Shown: positions 9,710 through 17,692 of the stretch, piece after piece
How positions within the stretch are numbered: position 1 is the first letter of the stretch
Layout: every line of letters begins with the position of its first letter
Source: Treponema sp.
GTDB lineage: Bacteria > Spirochaetota > Spirochaetia > Treponematales > Treponemataceae
Reading direction: 5' to 3'
DNA length: 64,000 bases
Assembly (NCBI GenBank): GCA_022640795.1
Contig: JALCCK010000004.1
Coordinates: 1 to 64,000 of the forward strand
The notes under the pieces: generated by a model
Seen by the model: the letters and a program-made list of their open reading frames with translations, nothing else
Told to the model about the DNA's origin: nothing
Database searches by the model: none
Position numbers and translations under genes: made by a program

Positions 9710-10459
9710 CTATTTTGCACTTATCATGGTGATTCCTTGTTTCTGTAAGTTTTTTCTCTGTTCATCTGTAATTGAAATATTACTTATAACACCGGTAAAG
9801 CTGGCCAGCGAATTGATTTTAATGAGTGCGCTCTTTCCGAATTTGCTATCGTCAGCAACAAGATACGCACGGCCGCTCTGTTCAAGTATTTTGCTTTTCA
9901 ATTCAACTTTTTTTTCAGTAGGAGTCGATGTGTAAAAGTCGGAATCGACACAGGCAGTACCGATGAACGACGTATTAAAATTGAGACAGCTTATCATTTT
10001 GTCGGCAAAATAACCGAGCATACAGCCAGTCTGGTGCTGTACTTCACCGCCGCAGACAAGTAAAGAAACCTGAGAGTCTTTCAATAAATAGGCAATCTCC
10101 AGATCGACTGTCACGACAGTCAAATCGGACCTGTTTACTATTTTTTCGGCAATCCGGTAAGTAGTCGTCCCTGCATCAAGAAAGACGGTATCGTTTCGTT
10201 CTATCAAAGAAACAGCTTTCTGCGCAATTTTTTCTTTTATTTCCGCATTCAGAATTTTTTTCTTCCGATACGGAACCTCCCGTTTTAAGGAAGCTCCTCC
10301 GTGACAACGTTCCACCAGTCCGTTTTCCGAAAGCCATGACAAATCTCTGCGTATGGTCATCTGACTTACACCCTGTTCCTGTGCAAGTTCTTCAACAGAC
10401 ACAAAATCATTCTTGCGGATTTTTTCCAATATGTCTGATCGTCTTTTATGTTCAAACAT
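9710..10459 (-). CDS. DeoR family transcriptional repressor
   Basis: A 249-residue regulator. The N-terminal winged helix-turn-helix has the DeoR signature (RRSDILEKI at the start, then VSQMTIRRDLSWL and GLVERCHGGA, residues 30-60). The C-terminal domain is the phosphosugar-binding, RpiA-like fold with FLDAGTTTYRIAEK (about 95-108), VTVDLEIAYLL and VADDSKFGKSAL. Such domains usually sense a phosphorylated sugar. It is the first gene of the operon with the four-carbon acid kinase 20 bases downstream, so a phosphorylated threonate or erythronate is the likely effector (inference). It diverges from a diguanylate cyclase gene. Confidence 0.9.
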   Translation of the reverse strand: MFEHKRRSDILEKIRKNDFVSVEELAQEQGVSQMTIRRDLSWLSENGLVERCHGGASLKREVPYRKKKILNAEIKEKIAQKAVSLIERNDTVFLDAGTTTYRIAEKIVNRSDLTVVTVDLEIAYLLKDSQVSLLVCGGEVQHQTGCMLGYFADKMISCLNFNTSFIGTACVDSDFYTSTPTEKKVELKSKILEQSGRAYLVADDSKFGKSALIKINSLASFTGVISNISITDEQRKNLQKQGITMISAK

Positions 10460-10464
10460 GTTCG

Positions 10465-10518
10465 TTTATGTTCCTTTTATGTTTATTACATGGTAAATCT
10501 GTTTGTTTCAGTTGTCAA
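10465..10518 (-). promoter_or_regulatory. deoR operon promoter with paired TTTATGTT repeats
   Basis: On the minus strand TTGACA (10513-10518) and TACCAT (10490-10495) are separated by 17 bases. Just downstream, between the -10 box and the RBS, TTTATGTT occurs twice on the plus strand (10465-10472 and 10476-10483), 11 bases apart, which suits a repressor that binds successive helical turns. DeoR binding here is inference. Confidence 0.55.
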
Positions 10519-10587
10519 GCACTACTTTTTGTGAGGGATAACGGCATTTTTGAAGACAAATACCCGGCGCCGGGATATACTATCTGC

Positions 10588-12159
10588 ATGCAGTATATTC
10601 TATCGATTCTACTTTTCGCCATTGCAGGCATTCTTATCATGTTTTCACTGTATGCACAAAAATGCCGGCCTGCCTCACAAATTTCACAGCCGTTCTCAGG
10701 TCTTATGACCGCGCTCGCCGTTTATGCTGCCGGTTACGCTGGAGAACTACTTTCATCGACGCTCCGTACTATGATTTTCTGGAATACCATTCAATACCTG
10801 GGGATTTCATTTATTCCCCTCCTATGGATTACCCTGACTGCACATTATGTAAATACACCGTTCATCCGGATAAAAGCAGTACGGATACTGCTTCCATGTC
10901 TTTCCGGAATTACGCTCTTCGGAGCGCTGACCGACCCTTGGCTGCATCTGAAATATGCAACCGTGTATATCAGTACGGAGCCGGGATTTCGTGTTCTTCA
11001 ATTTACCCGGGGACCGGTGTATTACTTCCAGGGGGGCTATCAGTTGTTTTCATTCGCGACGGGAATTGTGTTGCTGGCATATTCCCTGCTGTCTACCGGC
11101 AGAACATTCCGTAAAACACTGTTGCTCATGATGGCAGGTTCAGGGCTGCCGTTTATCGTATATATATTGTATCTTATGAATATCAGAATCCCCGGGATAG
11201 ATACGATTCCCTTCTGCATGTTCTTCTCGGTACTGTGCTTCGGATTTGCCGTTTTTTCGGAACAATTCCTCGATATTACGCCGGTCGCCCGGTCACTGGT
11301 ATTCGAAAAATTATCCGATGCCGTCATCGTCGTCAATGAAAGAAACAGCATTGCCGATTATAACAAAGCGGCAGAAAAGCTCTTCCCCGGCATTACAACC
11401 GGTCTGAATCCCGTTCCGGGACTGCTGAAATCGACCGGTATCACAAAAACAGGAGAATTCCAGACCGATATCCCTTCAAATGAAGAAATTCATCGGTTCA
11501 GCTGCCGCATTACCCGCATACCCGCAGGATTGAATCAGCATGAATCAACAGGAAAAATACTTCTTTTTAAAGATATTACCGAAACGACCCGCCTGCTCAG
11601 AGAACTGGAAATACTGGCTACTATTGATCCGCTCACCGGACTGTTCAACCGCCGTCATTTTATGGATCAGGCTGCACAGATATTGACGCAACTTGAAAAA
11701 ACAAACGGAACACTGTCATTCATTATTGCCGACCTTGATCTGTTTAAACAGATCAACGACACACGGGGACATCTGGCAGGCGATGCGGTAATACGGGCGA
11801 CTGCCGGCGTGTTTGCAGAAATCATCAGGTTACCGAATATATCGGCGCGCTATGGCGGAGAAGAATTCATCTGCCTGCTTCCGGACACCAGTGTTGAAGA
11901 TGCGTTCAATACAGCTGAACGGATTCGAAAAAAAATAGAACAGATTCCCTGTCCCGCTGATGATCAGAATCATGACCTCCCTGTCTCCGAATCACCGGGC
12001 AGCACCGGAAAAACTCCTTATATTACCGCCAGTTTCGGTGTTGCAACGGCAACAGCAGTTCCCGGTCTCCCGACAATCACGCTCCTTGCTTCCCGTGCAG
12101 ACAAGGCACTCTACCAATCAAAAAATGCCGGACGAAATCGTACGACCAGAGACTTGTAG
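10588..12159 (+). CDS. 7TM-PAS-GGDEF diguanylate cyclase
   Basis: A 523-residue membrane protein that should make c-di-GMP. ATG 10588 places the start directly before the first membrane helix; upstream extension would run into the divergent deoR gene. Residues 1-220 form seven helices resembling the histidine-kinase N-terminal 7TM sensor domain, residues 235-345 a PAS domain ending FKDITETT, and residues 355-515 a GGDEF domain with DPLTGLFNRR, DLFKQINDTRGHLAGD and active-site RYGGEEF. The inhibitory I-site position reads RLPN, where RxxD is expected, so product feedback may be lost. The same architecture is found at 17693-19258, and the same N-terminal module precedes the adenylate cyclase at 57065-59062. 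Confidence 0.92.
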   Translation: MQYILSILLFAIAGILIMFSLYAQKCRPASQISQPFSGLMTALAVYAAGYAGELLSSTLRTMIFWNTIQYLGISFIPLLWITLTAHYVNTPFIRIKAVRILLPCLSGITLFGALTDPWLHLKYATVYISTEPGFRVLQFTRGPVYYFQGGYQLFSFATGIVLLAYSLLSTGRTFRKTLLLMMAGSGLPFIVYILYLMNIRIPGIDTIPFCMFFSVLCFGFAVFSEQFLDITPVARSLVFEKLSDAVIVVNERNSIADYNKAAEKLFPGITTGLNPVPGLLKSTGITKTGEFQTDIPSNEEIHRFSCRITRIPAGLNQHESTGKILLFKDITETTRLLRELEILATIDPLTGLFNRRHFMDQAAQILTQLEKTNGTLSFIIADLDLFKQINDTRGHLAGDAVIRATAGVFAEIIRLPNISARYGGEEFICLLPDTSVEDAFNTAERIRKKIEQIPCPADDQNHDLPVSESPGSTGKTPYITASFGVATATAVPGLPTITLLASRADKALYQSKNAGRNRTTRDL

Positions 12160-12293
12160 TAAAAAATATAGAAAAATCGGACGCCACAGACTTGTCTGCC
12201 GATGTAAAAACATCATACCCTATAAACCAACATTTTATCTTATCAATGAGATAGTACCTACCTGGTCGACAGCCTTAATTTCTTAACTATTGT

Positions 12294-13232
12294 TCAGAAT
12301 AATTCCGGGGCTGCAGACTCACAACACGTCATGTTTCGGTCTGTGAGCTTATCGGAACTCTGCAATTCAGAGCACAGCAAAGGGCTTGCCGGGTTACAAT
12401 TGCTATTCTTTTCGACAGAGCAAGCGCCCCTGTTTGCATAGCAGTAGATACAGTTATGCAGACAGGTATTGTAGGCCCCTATGTCGATGCTCGTACAACA
12501 GCCGCACTCTTTCCGCTGCGTTTTGTCCTTTTTAAAAAGGAACTGCCTGCCGGTCAAACGGTTAATAAGCCGGCCGTCTATACAGTGACCATGTTCAATT
12601 CCGAACCGATCAAGATCGATACTTTCGCAGCACGTCTCAAGTTTAAAATTATATTTTTCAGCCAGCACTGAAAAACTACGGCCGATTTCATTCATTTGGT
12701 CTGCCGACAATTCACGAATGTTTTCGGCAGCAAGCTGGTTCCCGATATGCCGGTACATATCGATAAAACTGATAATACAGGTATCAGTATATCCGGACAA
12801 TTCCGACGCAAGATACTCAAAAGACCGGACATGCTGTGCAATCGTATACCGTTCACTTATAAATATGGGATCATACCGCCAGATAACCTTTTCTTTACCG
12901 ATCTTTTCCGAAAGTTCACGAAAAGTCTGCAAAACAAGTTTTTTGTCAGGAACGGTCCGTTCTATCAGAGCGTCATACGCCGTAAGCGTAAATTGAAAAT
13001 AATACAGATATCCGAGCGTATCAAGTAAACGAAGTTTTTCCATAAACCTTTGAGACGGATTTTTTGTCCAGAAAACGATGCATTCTACCACTTCGGGCGA
13101 CAGTATAATGCGGGAAATCTGCCGCTGATTTACCGGATTCCTGACTTCGACAAATCCTTCCCGTATCCGTTGATAAAACCAGTCACCATAAAAAGCGGGA
13201 ATATCTGTTCTGCGCGAAACGCTCAAAATCAT
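12294..13232 (-). CDS. DUF1848 family protein with a C-terminal CxxxCxxC cluster
   Basis: A 312-residue protein beginning SVSRRTDIPAFYG and containing FWTKNPS (about 57-63), both typical of DUF1848. Near the C terminus are CGCC and then CLHNCIYCYAN (from residue 257), a CX3CX2C arrangement like the radical-SAM iron-sulfur motif and similar to the CIYCYA context seen in the spore photoproduct lyase group. A Cys-containing tail of about 45 residues follows. The biochemical function is not known to me. RBS is AGAGG. It follows a metallo-beta-lactamase-fold gene by 45 bases on the same strand and may be cotranscribed with it. Confidence 0.82.
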   Translation of the reverse strand: MILSVSRRTDIPAFYGDWFYQRIREGFVEVRNPVNQRQISRIILSPEVVECIVFWTKNPSQRFMEKLRLLDTLGYLYYFQFTLTAYDALIERTVPDKKLVLQTFRELSEKIGKEKVIWRYDPIFISERYTIAQHVRSFEYLASELSGYTDTCIISFIDMYRHIGNQLAAENIRELSADQMNEIGRSFSVLAEKYNFKLETCCESIDLDRFGIEHGHCIDGRLINRLTGRQFLFKKDKTQRKECGCCTSIDIGAYNTCLHNCIYCYANRGACSVEKNSNCNPASPLLCSELQSSDKLTDRNMTCCESAAPELF

Positions 13233-13277
13233 ATGAATGTCCTCTTAAAGCTGACGCCTGCAGCACGCAGAACCGAA

Positions 13278-14111
13278 TCAGTCATATTCCAGTTTCAGGC
13301 CGACGCCGACCTCTTCTACCGGACACACGGTTGCCAGGCTCATCTTTGATTTCAGATCCGTACAATGGCAGGGATGCAGCCGCCGCAGCTGCTGTCCTTT
13401 CAGATAATCCAGCGTACCATTCATCTGCTTTACGTCCGGAGCAAGCAGATGGAATCCGCCTATAATATCAGCTATTCTGCGTTCGCCTGTGATTTCTTTC
13501 GCGTATTCCACAATATTACAGATTCCGGCATGAGAACATCCTGTTATAATCACCAGACCTTCTTTTGCCGTATAGACTACGGCCGTATCTTCCGGCACGC
13601 AGTCGGCCTCCCTTTTTCCGTCTTTTCTACCGAAAACCAGCTTTCCCTCAAAATCATTTTTTCCCGGTATTTCCCCCAGATACAGCAGCCGGTCAGTTAT
13701 CTTCTGCGGCCGGCGGTCCAGCCGCAGATCAAAGAATTTTGCAAGTTTATCCGTTGAAATCAACGATCCCAGCTCAGAAAATCCTGCTGCCGAAATACTT
13801 TGAAAAGTTTCAGGATGTGCAAACAGTATCGGCCGCTTGTGTTGCATATTTTCAAACTCAAGACCGGCATAATACCGCATCAGCGGTTCCAGTCCCCCCG
13901 TATGGTCGCAGTGCCCGTGAGAAACGGCAATAAAATCAAGTTCTGAAAAATCTATTTTCATTTTCTGCGCATTTCGTAAAAATACATCCGAATAACCAAG
14001 ATCAAACAGCAGGCTGCTATTCCCGTCTTCCACATACACAGAAAATCCGGGCTCACCGATAAAGTACCGGTCTATGATCGTAGCATTATCCGTCAGTATG
14101 GTGACTTTCAT
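13278..14111 (-). CDS. MBL-fold metallo-hydrolase, RFAP-synthase-like
   Basis: A 277-residue metallo-beta-lactamase-fold enzyme. ATG 14111 has GGAGG six bases before it. The metal site is visible as SHGHCDHTGG (about 62-71), GCSHAGICNI (about 186-195) and a final HPCHC. The spacing and the GCSHAG motif match the group annotated as 7,8-dihydropterin-6-methyl-4-(beta-D-ribofuranosyl)aminobenzene-phosphate synthase-like hydrolases. Bacterial members of this group have no settled substrate. A second relative occurs at 48049-48960. Upstream is a DUF2804 gene, 56 bases away. Confidence 0.85.
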   Translation of the reverse strand: MKVTILTDNATIIDRYFIGEPGFSVYVEDGNSSLLFDLGYSDVFLRNAQKMKIDFSELDFIAVSHGHCDHTGGLEPLMRYYAGLEFENMQHKRPILFAHPETFQSISAAGFSELGSLISTDKLAKFFDLRLDRRPQKITDRLLYLGEIPGKNDFEGKLVFGRKDGKREADCVPEDTAVVYTAKEGLVIITGCSHAGICNIVEYAKEITGERRIADIIGGFHLLAPDVKQMNGTLDYLKGQQLRRLHPCHCTDLKSKMSLATVCPVEEVGVGLKLEYD

Positions 14112-14167
14112 GTTTCCTCCATTCCGGCACATTAGTCATGCACGGTTCCTGTCGCACCACGTTCCCA

Positions 14168-15172
14168 TTACCAGTTGTTTACCGCATGTTCGGCAAAGGA
14201 ATATAACCTGTCGACGTATATGGTCTTTTCGGGAGAGAGAACAACGGTACCCGTAAAACAACCGTACACCTGATGCGTGCAGTTGTCTATCCACAAAAGT
14301 TTCGTCGCCGTCGTCCGGTCGAATGAAGGAGACAACGTGAGGTCTACCCGGCCCTCCCGGTCCCGTATATGCCACGGTTTCATATAGTCACCGGTATCCG
14401 CAGAAAAATCGGTTCTGCCGAGCTTATAGGACCGGCCGTCGTAGAAAACGATATTTTCGGTTGCTGTATCGTTGTTACCGAATCCGCTGCCGAAGTTAAA
14501 TCCGAAGATCTTGCCGTCGATGTATCCGGCACCGTTCGACCAGTACCATTCGTTATGAAACGGCCAGACGCCGCGGCCCCAGTCCAGCAGACCGAACGAA
14601 TTCTTCTCATCGAACGTCCATTCACGGTTCCCCTTACGGATAAAACCGCTGCCGGTCATACAGTTTATTTTTTCATTGTAATAAAAGTCGTACGGATTCT
14701 CGTCGAACGGAATACAAATCACAAGACTGTCGGGCTGCCGGTGTGTAAGGACGATATGGCTTTCGACGTCTCTCCATCTGCAGTCTATGGTCCTGACATT
14801 GCCGCTTGTCCGATACTCAAGCAGAATGCCGTTGCCGTCATATGCAAGCCTGCCGTCCTGTTCTGCATTCCGGGGCATATGCAGACGGTTGAACGGAAGT
14901 ACAAGCAGTCTGCTTTCTTCGAATATTTTTTCTCCTGTTGAAAAATCAAAAAGCATAACATCGATTTGTCCTGCGTAGGATGCGTGTCCTATGGTGAATT
15001 GCAGACAAAGGTGATCGTTTTGAATCTGATACCAGTCCCATTCTTTTATCCTGAATGGAGACGCATGAATATGCTTCCGGTCATACTTCAGCAGCATTTT
15101 CCGCGACCAGCCGGGATTGGGCTTTCCGTTTTTCTGCAATACGAAACCGGGTTCTGTAATTTCTTTTTCCAT
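14168..15172 (-). CDS. DUF2804 domain-containing protein
   Basis: A 334-residue soluble protein of the DUF2804 family. It starts with ITEPGFVLQKNGKPNPGWSR, and the middle holds the family's aromatic-rich DWGRGVWPFHNEWYWSNGAG (about 205-224) and GFNFGSGFGNNDTATEN (about 232-248). No catalytic residues are known for this family and I do not assign a function. There is no signal peptide. RBS GAGAGG precedes the ATG by 5 bases. It leads a minus-strand run with the MBL-fold and DUF1848 genes. The codon composition looks slightly richer in G+C than nearby sequence, which I could only judge by eye. Confidence 0.8.
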   Translation of the reverse strand: MEKEITEPGFVLQKNGKPNPGWSRKMLLKYDRKHIHASPFRIKEWDWYQIQNDHLCLQFTIGHASYAGQIDVMLFDFSTGEKIFEESRLLVLPFNRLHMPRNAEQDGRLAYDGNGILLEYRTSGNVRTIDCRWRDVESHIVLTHRQPDSLVICIPFDENPYDFYYNEKINCMTGSGFIRKGNREWTFDEKNSFGLLDWGRGVWPFHNEWYWSNGAGYIDGKIFGFNFGSGFGNNDTATENIVFYDGRSYKLGRTDFSADTGDYMKPWHIRDREGRVDLTLSPSFDRTTATKLLWIDNCTHQVYGCFTGTVVLSPEKTIYVDRLYSFAEHAVNNW

Positions 15173-15625
15173 CAGTACCTCTCCGGAATCCGCCTATCAG
15201 TTTTGAGACTTGTCCAGCGGAATTTTAAATCGTCATCTTTCAGTGTACCACTAAAAAGGACCTTTTTCACAGTACTGTCATAAGACTTTTCCAGTACTAT
15301 GAAAATTATCCTGGTCTGCTTTAAAAATTATTCTGACATACTATCATAATAATTAATTAGTACTTATTTTGCTCCCCGGATAATTGTGAAGACGATCGCG
15401 CACAAGTTGTAAAGGAAACACGCGTAACTTGAAAACAAAGTACGCATCACTTGTGCGCATTTCTTTTTCAAGTTGCGCGCAAAACTCCCTGCACTTATGC
15501 GGGAATCATTTTACGGCAGTGCGCCAGCCTGAGTGCCGGAAATACCGGAGTACGGCCGGACCTGCGTTCCGGTGGCCTGATCCACTATGGCGGTAAACAG
15601 ACAAGCAGATCAGGTCTCCTGAATT
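15173..15625. other. 453-bp gene-poor region
   Basis: The 5' part is AT-rich and should contain the DUF2804 promoter. Positions 15398-15479 hold the interleaved inverted repeats described separately. From 15451 an open frame of 96 codons on the plus strand overlaps the end of the EAL gene by 116 bases; it has no RBS and no family resemblance, so I do not call it a gene. Confidence 0.5.
15398..15479. repeat. Two interleaved inverted repeats built on ACTTG/CAAGT plus CGCGC
   Basis: Arm A GCGCACAAGT (15398-15407) pairs perfectly with A' ACTTGTGCGC (15449-15458). Arm B CGCGTAACTTGAAAA (15421-15435) pairs 14 of 15 with B' (15465-15479). The order is A-B-A'-B', so the two stems cannot form as simple nested hairpins; as RNA they would make a pseudoknot, as DNA they give four related half-sites in alternating orientation. 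Confidence 0.75.
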
Positions 15626-17578
15626 TTATACGGGAAGGATCTCTGCAGCTGTCTGTGTCTGCAGGAATTTCACAAACTCTGTCTCCGGAAGAGGCTTTGA
15701 AAACAGATATCCCTGGAAATAATCGCATCCCAGTTTTTTAAGACGGTCGGCTTGTTCCGGCGTCTCGATACCTTCCGCCAGAATAGTGGTGCCGAGTTCT
15801 TTGAATGCTGCAATTATATTTCTCAGTATTATTTCACCTTTTCTGTTTTTATCTGCAGCCCAGACGATACTCTTGTCAATCTTGATCACGTCGTAGGAAC
15901 AATTATTAATTACTTTGGTAATATTGGAATATCCAGTTCCGAAATCATCAAGAGAAATGGAGAATCCGTTCTCCTTCAGCCGGACAAAATTTTCTTCGAA
16001 TACACTGTTTGTCGTTACTGCTATCGATTCGGTAATTTCAAAATCAATCATATGATGAGGAATATGGTATGAGTCTATGATGCTCATAAGCGATTCCACA
16101 AGATTCTGCTGAAGACATTGCACAACAGACAAATTGACATTCAACACGGTAATTCCGCTGTCCTGCAGATTATTTTCGACCAGACAACGGCAGCATTTTT
16201 CAAGAACTATTTCTCCGATTTTTATAATCTGACCGGTTTTTTCAGCTTTGGGAATAAAATCATCGGGAGGTATAAGCCCCAGCTCAGGAGACGTCATTCT
16301 GACAAGAGCTTCGGCACAAGTAAATTTACCGGTTTTGACAGACTGTATCGGTTGAAAATATACCTGGAAGGAGCGGTTTTCTATTGAATTCTGAATCGCG
16401 AATTTGACGGCCATATCGTGTTGCTGCTGTTTTTCGATCTTCTGTTTCGTATATATGGTATCATCCGCTTTTAGTTTTCCGGCTGAGTCAAAAACGTACG
16501 AAATAATATCGAGCAGCTCCTTGGTATCGGAAAAATCCCGGGGAAAATCATACTGACAGATATAACCGTTGAGGGTAACCTGTATGCTTCCGCACAGAAA
16601 CGGTTGCCGGAAACGCTGCTGTATGCGCTGTTCAGTCAGTTTTATGTCTCCGGAAGACGGGCGTGAAGATATAATCAGGGAAAATTCAACTCCCGACAAG
16701 TGAAAAGCTTCTATATTTTTTCGTGAAATCCGGAGAAGGTAATCCGCGAATTCACTTATAAGAAGATTCCCCTGTTCTATTCCCAGTCTTTCGTTGATAA
16801 CAGCAAGTCCGCTCAGCTTTATGCTGAGTATACTGAAGATTTCCCGCCTGCCTATTTTCTCCCGTACTATTTTACTGAACGCCCTGCTGCTGTAAATGTT
16901 TGTGGCAGCATCCTTGAATTCCAGCGGATTCTGTAACGTCATGAAAATAAATATAAGACAAACCGAAATCGCAAAATTAACCAGCAGATATTCAGGAAAA
17001 TAAAAAATATATAAGAAGACAAAAACAAGAACTACCGTACAAACGATAGGAACGCTCCGCTGCTTCATTGTCAACCTTGTACTGTATTTTATTGTAACAA
17101 TAAGAGTAGAGAGTACATAATAAAACGCTGCAGCAAAAAGCGCAAATATAAAAATACGGTGTCTGCAGGGAGAAGCAGGTGAAAGGTAAAAATGAACTGC
17201 ATCAAAAGCAGCAAACCACACGAGCACACTGGTAACGGCAAACGGAATCACCGCAGCAAGTTTTCTTCCGAGGCTTATATCTTTCCGGTCGGTAACCATT
17301 GCTATGACAAAAAAATAATACAGCACGGGGAGCGTGTTTGTCGTATACAGAGAAAGTATGGTGATAATAAAAACGGGTATCGTATAGTGGGGTGTCCAGA
17401 AAATCAGCGAAAAACAGAAAAGAATTTCAAAAAAGCAGCTGAAAAGAAAAGTAATGACCAGCAGTTGAAAAATATTATTTTGCCACGTACGGAGATTTCT
17501 ATTCGCCTTGTATATAATCAGGATTGCAGTTCCGACGATAATTCCTGCAATGTCAAAATCTAAATTCCATACATTCAT
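15626..17578 (-). CDS. Membrane EAL-domain phosphodiesterase with degenerate GGDEF domain
   Basis: A 650-residue protein, start at ATG 17578 (MNVWNLDFDIAG); a start 22 codons earlier at 17644 cannot be excluded because neither has a good RBS. Residues 1-235 contain seven or eight membrane helices. A GGDEF-like domain follows (about 245-385) but its active site reads SGVEF, so it is not expected to make c-di-GMP and may bind GTP as a regulator. The EAL domain (about 395-640) is complete: AEALVRM, NVNLSVVQ, FEITES, SLDDFGTGYSN, KIDKS, AEGIET and QGYLFSKP. Predicted to hydrolyse c-di-GMP at the inner membrane. It lies downstream of a diguanylate cyclase gene on the same strand, 114 bases away. 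Confidence 0.92.
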   Translation of the reverse strand: MNVWNLDFDIAGIIVGTAILIIYKANRNLRTWQNNIFQLLVITFLFSCFFEILFCFSLIFWTPHYTIPVFIITILSLYTTNTLPVLYYFFVIAMVTDRKDISLGRKLAAVIPFAVTSVLVWFAAFDAVHFYLSPASPCRHRIFIFALFAAAFYYVLSTLIVTIKYSTRLTMKQRSVPIVCTVVLVFVFLYIFYFPEYLLVNFAISVCLIFIFMTLQNPLEFKDAATNIYSSRAFSKIVREKIGRREIFSILSIKLSGLAVINERLGIEQGNLLISEFADYLLRISRKNIEAFHLSGVEFSLIISSRPSSGDIKLTEQRIQQRFRQPFLCGSIQVTLNGYICQYDFPRDFSDTKELLDIISYVFDSAGKLKADDTIYTKQKIEKQQQHDMAVKFAIQNSIENRSFQVYFQPIQSVKTGKFTCAEALVRMTSPELGLIPPDDFIPKAEKTGQIIKIGEIVLEKCCRCLVENNLQDSGITVLNVNLSVVQCLQQNLVESLMSIIDSYHIPHHMIDFEITESIAVTTNSVFEENFVRLKENGFSISLDDFGTGYSNITKVINNCSYDVIKIDKSIVWAADKNRKGEIILRNIIAAFKELGTTILAEGIETPEQADRLKKLGCDYFQGYLFSKPLPETEFVKFLQTQTAAEILPV

Positions 17579-17692
17579 ACGTAACACTATAACATAATTA
17601 TGGGCCGTTTCACAGAAAAGCGTTTTATTTTGAAAGCGGAACATGAATCCGGCCGGCTATCAGGTAAACGTCTTGTTTCCTATCAGGAAGAG

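Noticed and set aside
10336-10587. Upstream extension of the diguanylate cyclase frame
   Set aside because: It would overlap the divergent deoR gene and its promoter; ATG 10588 starts directly at the first membrane helix.
15451-15741. Plus-strand open frame of 96 codons
   Set aside because: No RBS, no recognisable family, and it overlaps the conserved end of the EAL gene on the other strand.
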